Shown here one piece after another: positions 1 to 6,903 of a stretch of DNA of 7,523 nt. Made by a program: the position numbers and the translations under genes. Source of the stretch: an uncultured Collinsella sp. (lineage in GTDB: Bacteria > Actinomycetota > Coriobacteriia > Coriobacteriales > Coriobacteriaceae); contig CABUTP010000068.1 in NCBI GenBank assembly GCA_902494545.1, positions 1 to 7,523 of the forward strand. The letters are read 5' to 3'. The notes under the pieces are model-generated. The model searched no databases and was not told the origin of the DNA. It saw only the letters and a list, made by a program, of their open reading frames with translations. Every line of letters starts with the position of its first letter. The first letter of the stretch is position 1.

Positions 1-2
1 GA

Positions 3-2189
3 TGGAGCGTCGCCTTCGGCCTTTTCCAGGTCTTTTTGACCATTTGGGGCGCCATTGGCCTCGTCGCCCAAAACGAGCCGCTCGCCTTTGTGATGCTCAT
101 CCTGACCAACGCCATTCTCACCGGATGCGCTTGGGCCAGCATCGCCCGCGACCGCATCGCCCCGCGCGTCTTTGCGTTCGCCGCGCCCGACGCCCCCGCC
201 CCCACCGACAAGCTCGCCCGCCTGCGCGGCGCCTTTGTGGGCAAACCGCTCGTCGCCGCCGTCCTGTGCCTGCTGCTCGCCGGCGTCTTTGCGCTGCTGG
301 GCATGGAGGTATCGTCCAACCACGACTTTACCTGGGTCTACCCCCTGTGCATCCTGCTCGAGTGGGCCATCATCACCGTGCTCATGACCGGCTTGTTCTT
401 CCTATTCCAGCGCCACGGCGCAGCTCCCGCGGTCCTGGCCTTTGCCCTCTTTATCCTGGGCATTGCCGAGTTCTTCGTCATCACGTTTAAATCCATGCCC
501 ATCCAGCCGGGCGACCTTTCGGCCATCTCCACCGCCGCCGCGGTCGCCGGCACCGGCTACACCTTCTCGATCTCACTGTTCTGCGTGCTGTCCATGGGCT
601 TTACCGCCATCGCCATGCTGCTGTGCGAGTACGCCGGCCTGGTGGCACCGCACCGTCAGAAGGGCGCCGCCAACGCCAAGCGCATGCTGCTCACCAACCT
701 GCTCGTCGCCGTGCTGTGCCTGGGCGGTGTGACCGCACACGTCACGCTCATCGACTACTACAACACCCTCGGCATCACCGTCTACACCTGGCGCCCGCTC
801 GAGAGCTACTGGCGCGAGGGCTACCTGCCCGCTTTCATTAGCGCAGCGCAGTCCATCAAGCCGCCCAAACCCGCCGACTACTCCGTCGATGACGCCAAGG
901 CCACGCTCAAAAAGTACGCCAAGGCCTACGACAAGTCCGACGCTGCCAAGAGTGACGAGCGCACCGCCGCAAAGGAGCAGTTCGATAGCGAGAAGCCCAC
1001 GGTCATCGCCATCATGAACGAGACCTTCTCGGATCTGTCGATCTACCAGAACATGCGCGCCGGCTACGAGGGTCCGCAGTACTTTAAAAACCTGTCCAAC
1101 TGCCTCAGCCGCGGCAAGCTCTACGTGAGCGCCTACGGCGGCGGCACCGCCAATACCGAGTTTGAGTTTATGACCGGCAACTCCATGGCCAACCTTGGCT
1201 CGGGCGTGTACCCCTACACCATCTACAACATGGAAACGACCGGAAATCTGGCAGAGCAGTTCAAGTCGCTCGGCTATTCCACCACGGCCATGCACCCCAA
1301 CCACGCCACCAACTGGAACCGCGAGAACGTCTACAAGGATTTTGGCTTTGACCGGTTCCTGTCCATCAACGATTTCCAGGGTGCCGATACCCTGCGCGGC
1401 ATGGTGACCGACCAGGCTACCTATGACAAGATTCTTGAGCTGCTCGATCAGAACGCCGATCCGCAGTTTATCTTCGACGTGACCATGCAGAACCACTCGG
1501 GCTACGATACGGGTCTGCTGCCGGTCGACAAGCAGATGCACCTGAACATCGACACGACCGACCTGGACGCCAAGACCGTCGAGGACGGTACGCTCTCCGA
1601 TGTCGACGAGTATGTCTCGTGCATCGAGCAGTCCGACCAGGCGCTGCGCTACTTCCTCAACGCCTTGAGCAAGCTCGACCGCAAGGTAGTCGTGGTGTTC
1701 TGGGGCGACCACCAGCCGTTCTTCCCGTCCAAGTTCAATGACAAGTGGTTTACCGGCGAGGACGACGCTACGCATCAAGAGCGCCTGTGGCAGACCGACT
1801 ACATCATCTGGGCCAACTACGACGTTGCCGGCTGCGACCAGACGAGCGAGGTCGACGACCTGTCCACTAACTACCTGTCCACGCAGCTTATGCAGCTGAT
1901 CGGCGCCCCCCTCTCCGACTACCAGAAAGCGCACATGACGCTGCGCGAGTCGCTGCCCGCCATCAACTCGGTCGGCTACGAGGACGCCAGCCTGCGTTGG
2001 GCACTCTCCTCCAACGTCACCGGCGACGACGCCGCCGCAGCAGCCGCCTCCAAGGCGCGCGAGGATTACGCCAAGATGCAGTACTACGAGATGTTCCGCG
2101 ACGGCAAGAATGTGTACACCGAGCACTTCCAGACCGAGGCCAACGAGACCGACCCCAACCTGGCGCCGGGCACGACCAAGATCAAGTAG
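3..2189 (+). CDS. LTA synthase family membrane sulfatase/phosphoglycerol transferase, 5'-truncated
   Basis: The frame is open to the window's left edge, so the true start lies upstream; the TTG at 36 is not a convincing start because hydrophobic coding continues before it. 728 residues are visible. Counting from nt 3, about seven hydrophobic segments lie near residues 3-21, 27-46, 82-101, 113-136, 144-163, 188-213 and 228-250. A large extracytoplasmic alkaline-phosphatase-superfamily domain follows from about residue 325. Its metal/catalytic signature matches LtaS-type enzymes: NETF (Glu codon 1020-1022), GGGTANTE (candidate nucleophile Thr codon 1146-1148), QNHSGY (His codon 1494-1496) and WGDHQP (Asp-His codons 1707-1712). 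By family, such enzymes move glycerol-phosphate from phosphatidylglycerol onto a growing envelope polymer outside the membrane, with a divalent metal. The exact polymer here is unknown. The C-terminal tail after about residue 660 is charged, with an alanine run near nt 2030. Stop TAG at 2187-2189; a terminator lies about 85 bp downstream. Confidence 0.88.
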   Translation, partial: WSVAFGLFQVFLTIWGAIGLVAQNEPLAFVMLILTNAILTGCAWASIARDRIAPRVFAFAAPDAPAPTDKLARLRGAFVGKPLVAAVLCLLLAGVFALLGMEVSSNHDFTWVYPLCILLEWAIITVLMTGLFFLFQRHGAAPAVLAFALFILGIAEFFVITFKSMPIQPGDLSAISTAAAVAGTGYTFSISLFCVLSMGFTAIAMLLCEYAGLVAPHRQKGAANAKRMLLTNLLVAVLCLGGVTAHVTLIDYYNTLGITVYTWRPLESYWREGYLPAFISAAQSIKPPKPADYSVDDAKATLKKYAKAYDKSDAAKSDERTAAKEQFDSEKPTVIAIMNETFSDLSIYQNMRAGYEGPQYFKNLSNCLSRGKLYVSAYGGGTANTEFEFMTGNSMANLGSGVYPYTIYNMETTGNLAEQFKSLGYSTTAMHPNHATNWNRENVYKDFGFDRFLSINDFQGADTLRGMVTDQATYDKILELLDQNADPQFIFDVTMQNHSGYDTGLLPVDKQMHLNIDTTDLDAKTVEDGTLSDVDEYVSCIEQSDQALRYFLNALSKLDRKVVVVFWGDHQPFFPSKFNDKWFTGEDDATHQERLWQTDYIIWANYDVAGCDQTSEVDDLSTNYLSTQLMQLIGAPLSDYQKAHMTLRESLPAINSVGYEDASLRWALSSNVTGDDAAAAAASKAREDYAKMQYYEMFRDGKNVYTEHFQTEANETDPNLAPGTTKIK

Positions 2190-2242
2190 CGACTAGCTGC
2201 TGAGCCACAACTGAAACGTCTGTCCAGGCGGAGGCATATAAG

Positions 2243-2299
2243 GTTCCCTGCTCGGACAGTCCTGCGCAAGACGGAGGCCACATTAAGTGGCCTCCTTTG
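2243..2299 (+). repeat. Left copy of a 57-bp structured intergenic element
   Basis: It begins GTTCCCTGCTC, contains the near-palindrome GTCCTGCGCAAGAC, and ends with a 9-bp stem-loop followed by CTTTG. The reverse complement of 7458-7513 aligns with 53 of 57 columns identical, one single-base gap and three substitutions. Two substitutions fall on opposite sides of the same stem pair (G-C here, A-T in the other copy), which keeps the hairpin. Just upstream, CTGTCC at 2220-2225 can pair with GGACAG at 2254-2259, suggesting a second helix. It occupies the 3' flank of the LTA-synthase-type gene and includes its terminator. Its function beyond termination is unknown. Confidence 0.75.
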
Positions 2300-2303
2300 T
2301 TTT
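2273..2303 (+). terminator. Rho-independent terminator of the LTA-synthase-type gene
   Basis: GGAGGCCAC at 2273-2281 pairs perfectly with GTGGCCTCC at 2287-2295 around a 5-nt loop (ATTAA). The T-rich tract TTTGTTTT follows at 2296-2303. The position, about 85 bp after the TAG of the upstream gene and on its strand, fits intrinsic termination. Confidence 0.85.
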
Positions 2304-2595
2304 CGGAAAGTGTGTCCCACTATTCAGCTGGATTCCAGGATGTATTTTCCGGTTGAGGCTCGTTGGGAAAGTGCGTCCCACTTTGGGGGCTGATTCTGGG
2401 ACGTGGTTTCCGGTTGGCTCTCATTGGGAAAGTTCATTCCATTTCTCGGCCTAATTATGGGACGCAGTTTCCCGTTGAGGACCCTTTGGGAAAGTGCGTC
2501 CCGGTCTGGGCGCTCAAACTGGGATGGATTTTCCGGATGAGGGCTTGACGGAAAATGTGTCCCGTTCCGGGCGCTAATTGTGGGATGCAGTTTCC
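2304..2595. repeat. Array 1: five 61-62 bp units of alternating dyad motifs
   Basis: Ten motif copies start at 2304, 2336, 2365, 2397, 2426, 2458, 2488, 2520, 2549 and 2581. They alternate between a GGGAAAGTGCGTCCCA-like form and its inverse, TGGGACGCATTTTCC-like. Each motif is roughly a dyad, GGGA, seven bases, TCCC. Mean centre spacing is about 30.8 bp, close to three helical turns; the full unit repeats every 61-62 bp. The 14-17 bp spacers are also related but more variable. The seven central bases vary most, often as C/T or G/A changes next to the GGGA/TCCC blocks. The array fills most of the gap between the two convergent genes. The period is not a multiple of three and short reading frames through it change frame, so it is not coding. 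Confidence 0.9.
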
Positions 2596-2619
2596 GCTTG
2601 CGGAGTCTCCACTCAACAG

Positions 2620-2658
2620 AAAACCCGGGTGGCCTGTTTTTTGGCTACCCGGGTTTTT
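2620..2658 (-). terminator. Strong, probably bidirectional terminator after the surface-protein gene
   Basis: AAAACCCGGGT at 2620-2630 pairs with ACCCGGGTTTT at 2647-2657. Four more pairs, one of them G-T, extend the stem inward to an 8-nt loop at 2635-2642. Read on the minus strand it lies about 27 bp after the stop of the surface-protein gene and is followed by TTTTCTGTT. The plus strand also ends in a T run, so it can stop transcripts from both sides. Confidence 0.88.
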
Positions 2659-2684
2659 GGGTTGTCGATATGTTCGACTGGCTA

Positions 2685-5600
2685 CTAGTGGGTCTTGCGG
2701 CGCTTGATCAGCATGATGAGGGCTATCACTACGAGCGTTGCTCCCGCTGCTGCTGCGGTGGCGACTAGGGCGAATGTTTGGTCGCCGGTGTTTGCGAGGT
2801 TCTTCGCTGTGGTCGTAGTCTTGACCTTGGTGTCGGTCTTAGCTCCGTTGTCGGACTTGGGCTTGTCCGGGTTCGTCGGGGTCTCAGGAGTCTCGGGGTC
2901 CTTTGAGCCTTCGGAATCGGTTGGGCCGGCGGTGTTTACCAGCGTATGGTCCAGGAACTTCTTGGCGCCCGCACTTGCCTGTGAGAACAGGCGGCGCGTG
3001 CGGATCGGGGTGGCGTTCACCGTTGTGGGCGCCGTCTCCTCGGCCTCGATATTCACGAGCGTCGTGCCGGTGTCGAGGCCCACGTCGTTGTATCCCACGT
3101 GGCAGTAATACTGCGCACCGTCATCGTCTGCGGTCAGGTCAATCTCGAGCTTTGAGGCCGTTCCAGCCGCGAGGTTGCCATCGGCACCCACGAGCTTAAA
3201 CTCTGTCTCGCCGCGGCCCTTGCGGTACCACATATAGGTCGGTGCCAGCCCTGTTTCGCTATCGTCGGCACCGAGTTGCTTCACATGGCCAATCGCCGAG
3301 AGCGTCAGGCGGCTTCCCGCCGTGCGCTCAACCGAAGAGCCGTATCCAAGATCCGACCCCTCCGCAGCATCCGCCGCAGGTCCGCTCACGGTCATCGTCA
3401 TGCCATCGGGCATGGTCTTGACCGTGATGATTGCCGAGCGAATACCTGTTTCGGTCGTGGATCCATTCTTAACGGCGGCGATGGCGAATCGATACTCCGT
3501 ATTGGGCTGCAGCCCATCCCACTTGAGCGAGGTCTTCGTGTTGTCGGCAATCTTCCAGCTATTGACGACCGCATCCGCCGCATTGCTCTGCAGCATGCCC
3601 ACGCCGTAGCTAAAGCCACTCTTGTTTGCGAGTACATCGTCCCAGCTAAACGTAACGCTGGTCGAATCGACGGCGTTTGCCGTAAAGCCCGTCACGGCCG
3701 GCGCGTCGGGCATCTCGACGTCCTTAACGTCATAGCCCACGATCCAGAACTGGTCGGTGTCCTTGGTGCCGAGCTTGTCGCCCGAGTCTGCCTCGAACTT
3801 GTCGACATCCACCGCGTTGACACCCAGACGCCACACAAAACCGTACTTGCCCTGCGCGGCCTCGGGCAGGTTGTCGACGGTGCCGCCGTATTCGGTCGAT
3901 TCACTCGAGGAGTTACCCGTAGTAAAGCCGGCGTTGGCACCAAAGCACAGGCCGCCAAACAACTCGTGCTTTGCGAGCTTCGCGCCCATGACAACGCTGC
4001 CGTTCAGCGTCAAGCCGAGCTCGAGCTCCTGCTCCTTGCCCTCCTCGACTTCGATGGTCTGCTCAATGCTCGCCCCCGACTGCGCGGCGGCGCCGTTAAA
4101 CCCATCGTGCGTGTAGGCGCGCGTTACGCCAGGCTTGCCCAGGCCAAAGGAATCCCCAACGGGAGTCTCGCCGTTGAGCGTCGTTTGATAGGTTCCGGGT
4201 TCTCCCGACCGGTTGGTCAAAAAGTAGCTGAGCGGCGTCATATTGTGCTGTTTGGCAATGCGGTCATAGGCCTCGACATTAACGACCGAGGTCTGCGCGC
4301 CGAGCGACACGGGCGCCGCCATCACGCCCTTGCCACCAGTTTCCTCATTTTCGATCTCATACTCGTAATAGACCATCGGAATCGTGTAGAGCACGGCCTT
4401 GTCACCCTCGCCGGCATGCGACTCATAGCTTACGCTTGCGCTGACCGTGCGCTCGCTCCGGTAGTCATAGCATCCCTCGGCGGCAAAATCGACTGAAGCA
4501 TTCATCGCGACCAGGGGCGGACCGGTCTGCACCTCGACGGCAACGCCCAACTCGGCGCCAATGGTATAGCCCTGGGATGTCCCCGTGCCCTTTTCCTCTC
4601 CGTATGACGTGCCGCCCAACACCAGATAGCCGTATGCCTGCTCCAGATCCTCAACATAGGGCGCATCCTGCAGCACGGCAAGCACGCGCGGGTTGGTATA
4701 GACCTTGTAGCGGTCCTTGTACGTGATCTTGACGCTGTCGTTGTCGACATCGGGCCGCGCGAGCGAGATAAATGTGCCGTAGGTAGTGCCGCGACGGTTG
4801 CTCTCGCTAATCACCTGCTCCTCGCCGCGGCGCACCTTTCCGTTCTCGTCGAGCGAAAAATGCGAGGCGGTCATCCAATAGTAGTCATCGTTCTTGCGCA
4901 GGTCCTCGTCGCGGTGCTTGCCCACCACGGCGATAAAGCTCTCGTTATAGCGGTCCGAACCCGAGACGCTGCCCGCCTTGACGTCGCTGATCCACACCTG
5001 CTCTATACCCTTGTGGTCATGCTTGTTGCTGCTGTTGTATTGCTGACCGCTCATGCTCATGGTTCCGACCATGGACCCCAAGCCCTGAGCCCCGCTCTGT
5101 GCCGTGTTGCAGGCAAAGTCGCGGAACACATCGCCGCCCACGAGCACCTCGTCGACCGCCAGCTGCTCGGACAGGCCGTCAAGGTTGGCAGTGGCAAGGG
5201 CAATAGGCGCCAAGGTGCACGGATAGCGCTTATCCTGAGCGCTATCCTTCCATGCGCTGTTGGGCACATGCATCAGCCCATAGGAGGCGAGGAGCCCGTC
5301 TCTGTATTCCTTGCAATCGGAAAGCTTGAACTCGCCAGACTCCGAGTCAAAATACGCGTAGCGGTACAGCGCGCCGTACAGCCCCTTGCTGCCGTCAGAA
5401 GCGCCGTAATCAAAAGCGCTGCGTTGCCAGTCATAGCCCGCAAGAATAAGGCCCGTGACGGTTTCACCCGTCTTCTTTCCTTCTTCATCGTAGGCGGCAA
5501 ACGTGCCGAACGTCGCATTCGCAGCGACCATGGTCTTGCCGTTCGCGGAGAGGGAGATTGCGCCCGCGTCGCCCAGAGCATCGACATGGACGAGCGCACC

Positions 5601-6392
5601 CTTGGATGCATCCCACGAAAACAGCTCGCAATGCGTCGACTTATCAATATTCTTCTTGCCGTAGGGTGCCGAGACCACGATGGCGAGGTCATCGCAAAAA
5701 TCGCGATCGAGGTCGCCGGCCGCTAGCGAAACGACAGGAGCTGACTGAAGCTGCGTCCAGGAGTCGTTCCCGCCCTTGTTGTGCGTGGTGTAGTCCGCGG
5801 CGTTACCGGCATCGATCTTGACGACGCTTTGCTTCCAGTTGCCGCCCTCCAAGTCATACATGTCGACTACAGCCTTGCGCACGCCGTTCTCGTCGACATA
5901 GCAGCCCGCGTAGACAAAAAGCTCGTCGACGCCGTCGCCATCGACATCGCCCGCCTCGACATCAAAGACGGCGTCGTGCTCTTGCAGGTAACCGGCATCC
6001 AGGTACTTAAAACGGCCTTCGTACATCATATTAGTGTTGACCGTCACCGGCAGGTGTGTGTCGAGAGTGCGCGTACGCCCGTTGCTAAACGAGTAGAGGA
6101 CCAGCTCAACCTTTCCGGCGTATGACTTGCCGTCAATCGTCGTGGAGGAACTGTCGCCGTAGGCACGGAGCTCGGCAACGCGGCTCTTTTTGCCCGTGCT
6201 GGCGTCGCTGCAGAACTCAACACTCGTGGCGTGAATGCCCGAGAAACCGTTGTTGTCGTTGGCGAGTACTGTTGAGGACTCATTGTTGCTTAGGTACGAC
6301 CAAGTGCCGCCACCGTAGTCGCTATGCTTGTAGAGATCGCTGTTCGTATCGAAGTTGTTGACGTTTTGCCAGAACTTTGCGGCGCCCCACAC
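2685..6392 (-). CDS. Main body of wall-anchored surface protein: FG-GAP-like, beta-rich module, FN3, Ig-like, LANTG anchor
   Basis: 1235 residues from the first in-frame GTG, equal to restored residues 128-1362. The GTG lacks a convincing ribosome site, so separate translation is doubtful. Visible parts in restored numbering: a DVDGDGVDE calcium-loop-type motif near 276-284, a related GDLDRDFCDDL near 352-362, and a weaker ANLDG segment near 525-545, together suggesting FG-GAP/VCBS-type propeller repeats; a beta-rich, Ser/Gly-rich module about 740-1000 ending in YGFVWRLGV; an FN3-like domain about 1022-1123 (LQPNTEYRFAIAAV); an Ig-like domain about 1125-1245 (DDGAQYYCHV); a Pro/Thr/Lys stalk; LANTG at 1326-1330; a hydrophobic helix about 1333-1355; and tail KRRKTH. 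By family logic a sortase cleaves between T and G and links the protein to peptidoglycan. A role in adhesion or ligand binding is inference. A terminator follows directly. Confidence 0.85.
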   Translation of the reverse strand: MWGAAKFWQNVNNFDTNSDLYKHSDYGGGTWSYLSNNESSTVLANDNNGFSGIHATSVEFCSDASTGKKSRVAELRAYGDSSSTTIDGKSYAGKVELVLYSFSNGRTRTLDTHLPVTVNTNMMYEGRFKYLDAGYLQEHDAVFDVEAGDVDGDGVDELFVYAGCYVDENGVRKAVVDMYDLEGGNWKQSVVKIDAGNAADYTTHNKGGNDSWTQLQSAPVVSLAAGDLDRDFCDDLAIVVSAPYGKKNIDKSTHCELFSWDASKGALVHVDALGDAGAISLSANGKTMVAANATFGTFAAYDEEGKKTGETVTGLILAGYDWQRSAFDYGASDGSKGLYGALYRYAYFDSESGEFKLSDCKEYRDGLLASYGLMHVPNSAWKDSAQDKRYPCTLAPIALATANLDGLSEQLAVDEVLVGGDVFRDFACNTAQSGAQGLGSMVGTMSMSGQQYNSSNKHDHKGIEQVWISDVKAGSVSGSDRYNESFIAVVGKHRDEDLRKNDDYYWMTASHFSLDENGKVRRGEEQVISESNRRGTTYGTFISLARPDVDNDSVKITYKDRYKVYTNPRVLAVLQDAPYVEDLEQAYGYLVLGGTSYGEEKGTGTSQGYTIGAELGVAVEVQTGPPLVAMNASVDFAAEGCYDYRSERTVSASVSYESHAGEGDKAVLYTIPMVYYEYEIENEETGGKGVMAAPVSLGAQTSVVNVEAYDRIAKQHNMTPLSYFLTNRSGEPGTYQTTLNGETPVGDSFGLGKPGVTRAYTHDGFNGAAAQSGASIEQTIEVEEGKEQELELGLTLNGSVVMGAKLAKHELFGGLCFGANAGFTTGNSSSESTEYGGTVDNLPEAAQGKYGFVWRLGVNAVDVDKFEADSGDKLGTKDTDQFWIVGYDVKDVEMPDAPAVTGFTANAVDSTSVTFSWDDVLANKSGFSYGVGMLQSNAADAVVNSWKIADNTKTSLKWDGLQPNTEYRFAIAAVKNGSTTETGIRSAIITVKTMPDGMTMTVSGPAADAAEGSDLGYGSSVERTAGSRLTLSAIGHVKQLGADDSETGLAPTYMWYRKGRGETEFKLVGADGNLAAGTASKLEIDLTADDDGAQYYCHVGYNDVGLDTGTTLVNIEAEETAPTTVNATPIRTRRLFSQASAGAKKFLDHTLVNTAGPTDSEGSKDPETPETPTNPDKPKSDNGAKTDTKVKTTTTAKNLANTGDQTFALVATAAAAGATLVVIALIMLIKRRKTH

Positions 6393-6781
6393 ACTTCCAT
6401 AGCCATCGGTGCATCGGTGAGTTTGCTGCTGCCGCCAATGTCACCGCGCTCGACGTTCTCGAGCTTGTCGCGCAGAGTGTAGCGATTGCCATGGCTACCG
6501 TTAGCTGCCATATAGACCTCGCTGCGCGTGGCAAACGTCGTGGGGGTATCAGTGGAATAGGAGCCAACGGTATCGGCCGGAATGTCCTCGCTCGTGCCCA
6601 GACCCAGGGCTTGATAATCCTGCTCGGTCATATCGGTGATTGCGGGCGCGTCTGCCGCCTGGGCAACCTGGGGCGTGGCCGTGAAGCAGGCGACGCTCGT
6701 GGCGACCAACGCAGCAAGCGCCGCCGTCCCAACAAGCGGGATTTTCGACAGCCTACGGATACGGGGGTGTGGAACGTACAT
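6290..6781 (-). CDS. N-terminal fragment of the surface protein with Sec signal peptide
   Basis: I choose ATG 6781-6779 because GAGG sits six bases upstream. The ATG 36 bp further upstream (6817) has no Shine-Dalgarno and lies in the repeat region. The protein begins with a basic n-region (RIRRLSK, residues 7-13) and a hydrophobic core (about 14-33). A c-region then ends in AQA, giving probable signal-peptidase-I cleavage after residue 42. The mature part is acidic and polar. The genuine sequence runs to about residue 121 (SSKLTD); after the octamer duplication the frame shifts, giving about 40 unrelated residues rich in Ser/Thr before the stop at 6290. As written, the cell would export a short 163-residue product without a wall anchor. 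Confidence 0.8.
   Translation of the reverse strand: MYVPHPRIRRLSKIPLVGTAALAALVATSVACFTATPQVAQAADAPAITDMTEQDYQALGLGTSEDIPADTVGSYSTDTPTTFATRSEVYMAANGSHGNRYTLRDKLENVERGDIGGSSKLTDAPMAMEVCGAPQSSGKTSTTSIRTAISTSIATTVAALGRT
6404..6419 (-). repeat. Exact tandem duplication of CACCGATG causing the frameshift
   Basis: The minus strand reads two perfect copies of CACCGATG, one after the other (plus strand CATCGGTG at 6404-6411 and 6412-6419). The upstream fragment is in frame up to the first copy and the downstream fragment from the second. Deleting either copy joins SSKLTD to GYGSVWGAAK without a stop. Eight bases is two modulo three, so one copy is in frame, two and three copies are out, and four copies are in frame again. 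This pattern is typical of slipped-strand mispairing. Confidence 0.92.
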
Positions 6782-6787
6782 GAGGGA

Positions 6788-6791
6788 CCTC
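6788..6791 (-). promoter_or_regulatory. Ribosome binding site for the surface-protein gene
   Basis: GAGG on the minus strand is separated by six bases from the ATG at 6781. No comparable purine-rich site precedes the alternative ATG at 6817. This decides the start. Confidence 0.7.
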
Positions 6792-6812
6792 GCTTTATTC
6801 GAGTGGAGTGGA

Positions 6813-6887
6813 CTCATTTTTGCAAATGATACATCCGATGCCCGATATCACGTGTCTCATTTTCGCCAACGGCGTGTCTCATTTTTG
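6813..6887 (-). promoter_or_regulatory. Upstream region with three AAAATGAG direct repeats, candidate operator
   Basis: On the minus strand AAAATGAGACACG occurs twice (plus-strand positions 6851-6863 and 6873-6885), 22 bp apart. A shorter copy, AAAAATGAGTCC, lies at 6811-6821. The CTCATTTT cores start at 6813, 6856 and 6878, so spacings are 43 and 22 bp, about four and two helical turns on one DNA face. The set lies 30-105 bp upstream of the chosen start, where a promoter should be. I see no strong -35/-10 pair; TATCAT (plus strand 6826-6831) is only a weak -10 candidate. The binding protein is unknown. Confidence 0.45.
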
Positions 6888-6903
6888 AGAATCCGAGATG
6901 CCG

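Larger units (their letters stand above)
2685..6781 (-). pseudogene. Complete surface-protein gene, frame split by an 8-bp duplication
   Basis: This is the whole gene as one unit. It starts at ATG 6781-6779 and stops at TAG 2687-2685. The interval is 4097 bp; subtracting one 8-bp copy leaves 4089 bp, exactly 1363 codons, or 1362 residues. The 5' part carries the signal peptide and the 3' part the wall anchor, so both fragments clearly belong to one secreted protein. The junction would read SSKLTDGYGSVWGAAKFWQ in the restored frame. I use 'pseudogene' only because the sequence as given does not encode the full protein. It may be a reversible OFF state, a recent loss or a sequence error. Residue numbers in related entries refer to the restored protein. 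Confidence 0.82.

Noticed and set aside
36..38. TTG at 36 as the true start of the LTA-synthase-type gene
   Set aside because: The frame is open upstream to the window edge and already encodes hydrophobic residues continuous with a membrane helix. There is no ribosome site, so the gene is simply truncated by the window.
573..2126. Long 517-codon frame on the minus strand
   Set aside because: It is a shadow of the LTA-synthase-type gene in GC-rich DNA. The sense frame carries all catalytic motifs and membrane segments; the antisense frame has low-complexity Val/Gly/Leu composition and no recognisable domain.
2304..2595. CRISPR array
   Set aside because: Motifs are only 15-16 bp, degenerate and alternate in orientation. 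Spacers of 14-17 bp are related to each other. No cas genes are visible.
3276..4496. 406-codon plus-strand frame and other plus-strand frames inside 2700-6800
   Set aside because: They lie antisense to the surface-protein gene, are rich in Arg/Ala/His and have no start context. The minus strand has continuous domain structure there.
6390..6430. Programmed ribosomal frameshift joining the two parts of the surface protein
   Set aside because: No canonical slippery heptamer is visible at the junction, and an exact 8-bp tandem duplication explains the frame change more simply.
6815..6817. ATG at 6817 as start of the surface protein
   Set aside because: No Shine-Dalgarno precedes it and it lies within an AAAATGAG repeat copy. 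The ATG at 6781 has GAGG at good spacing and leads directly into the signal peptide.
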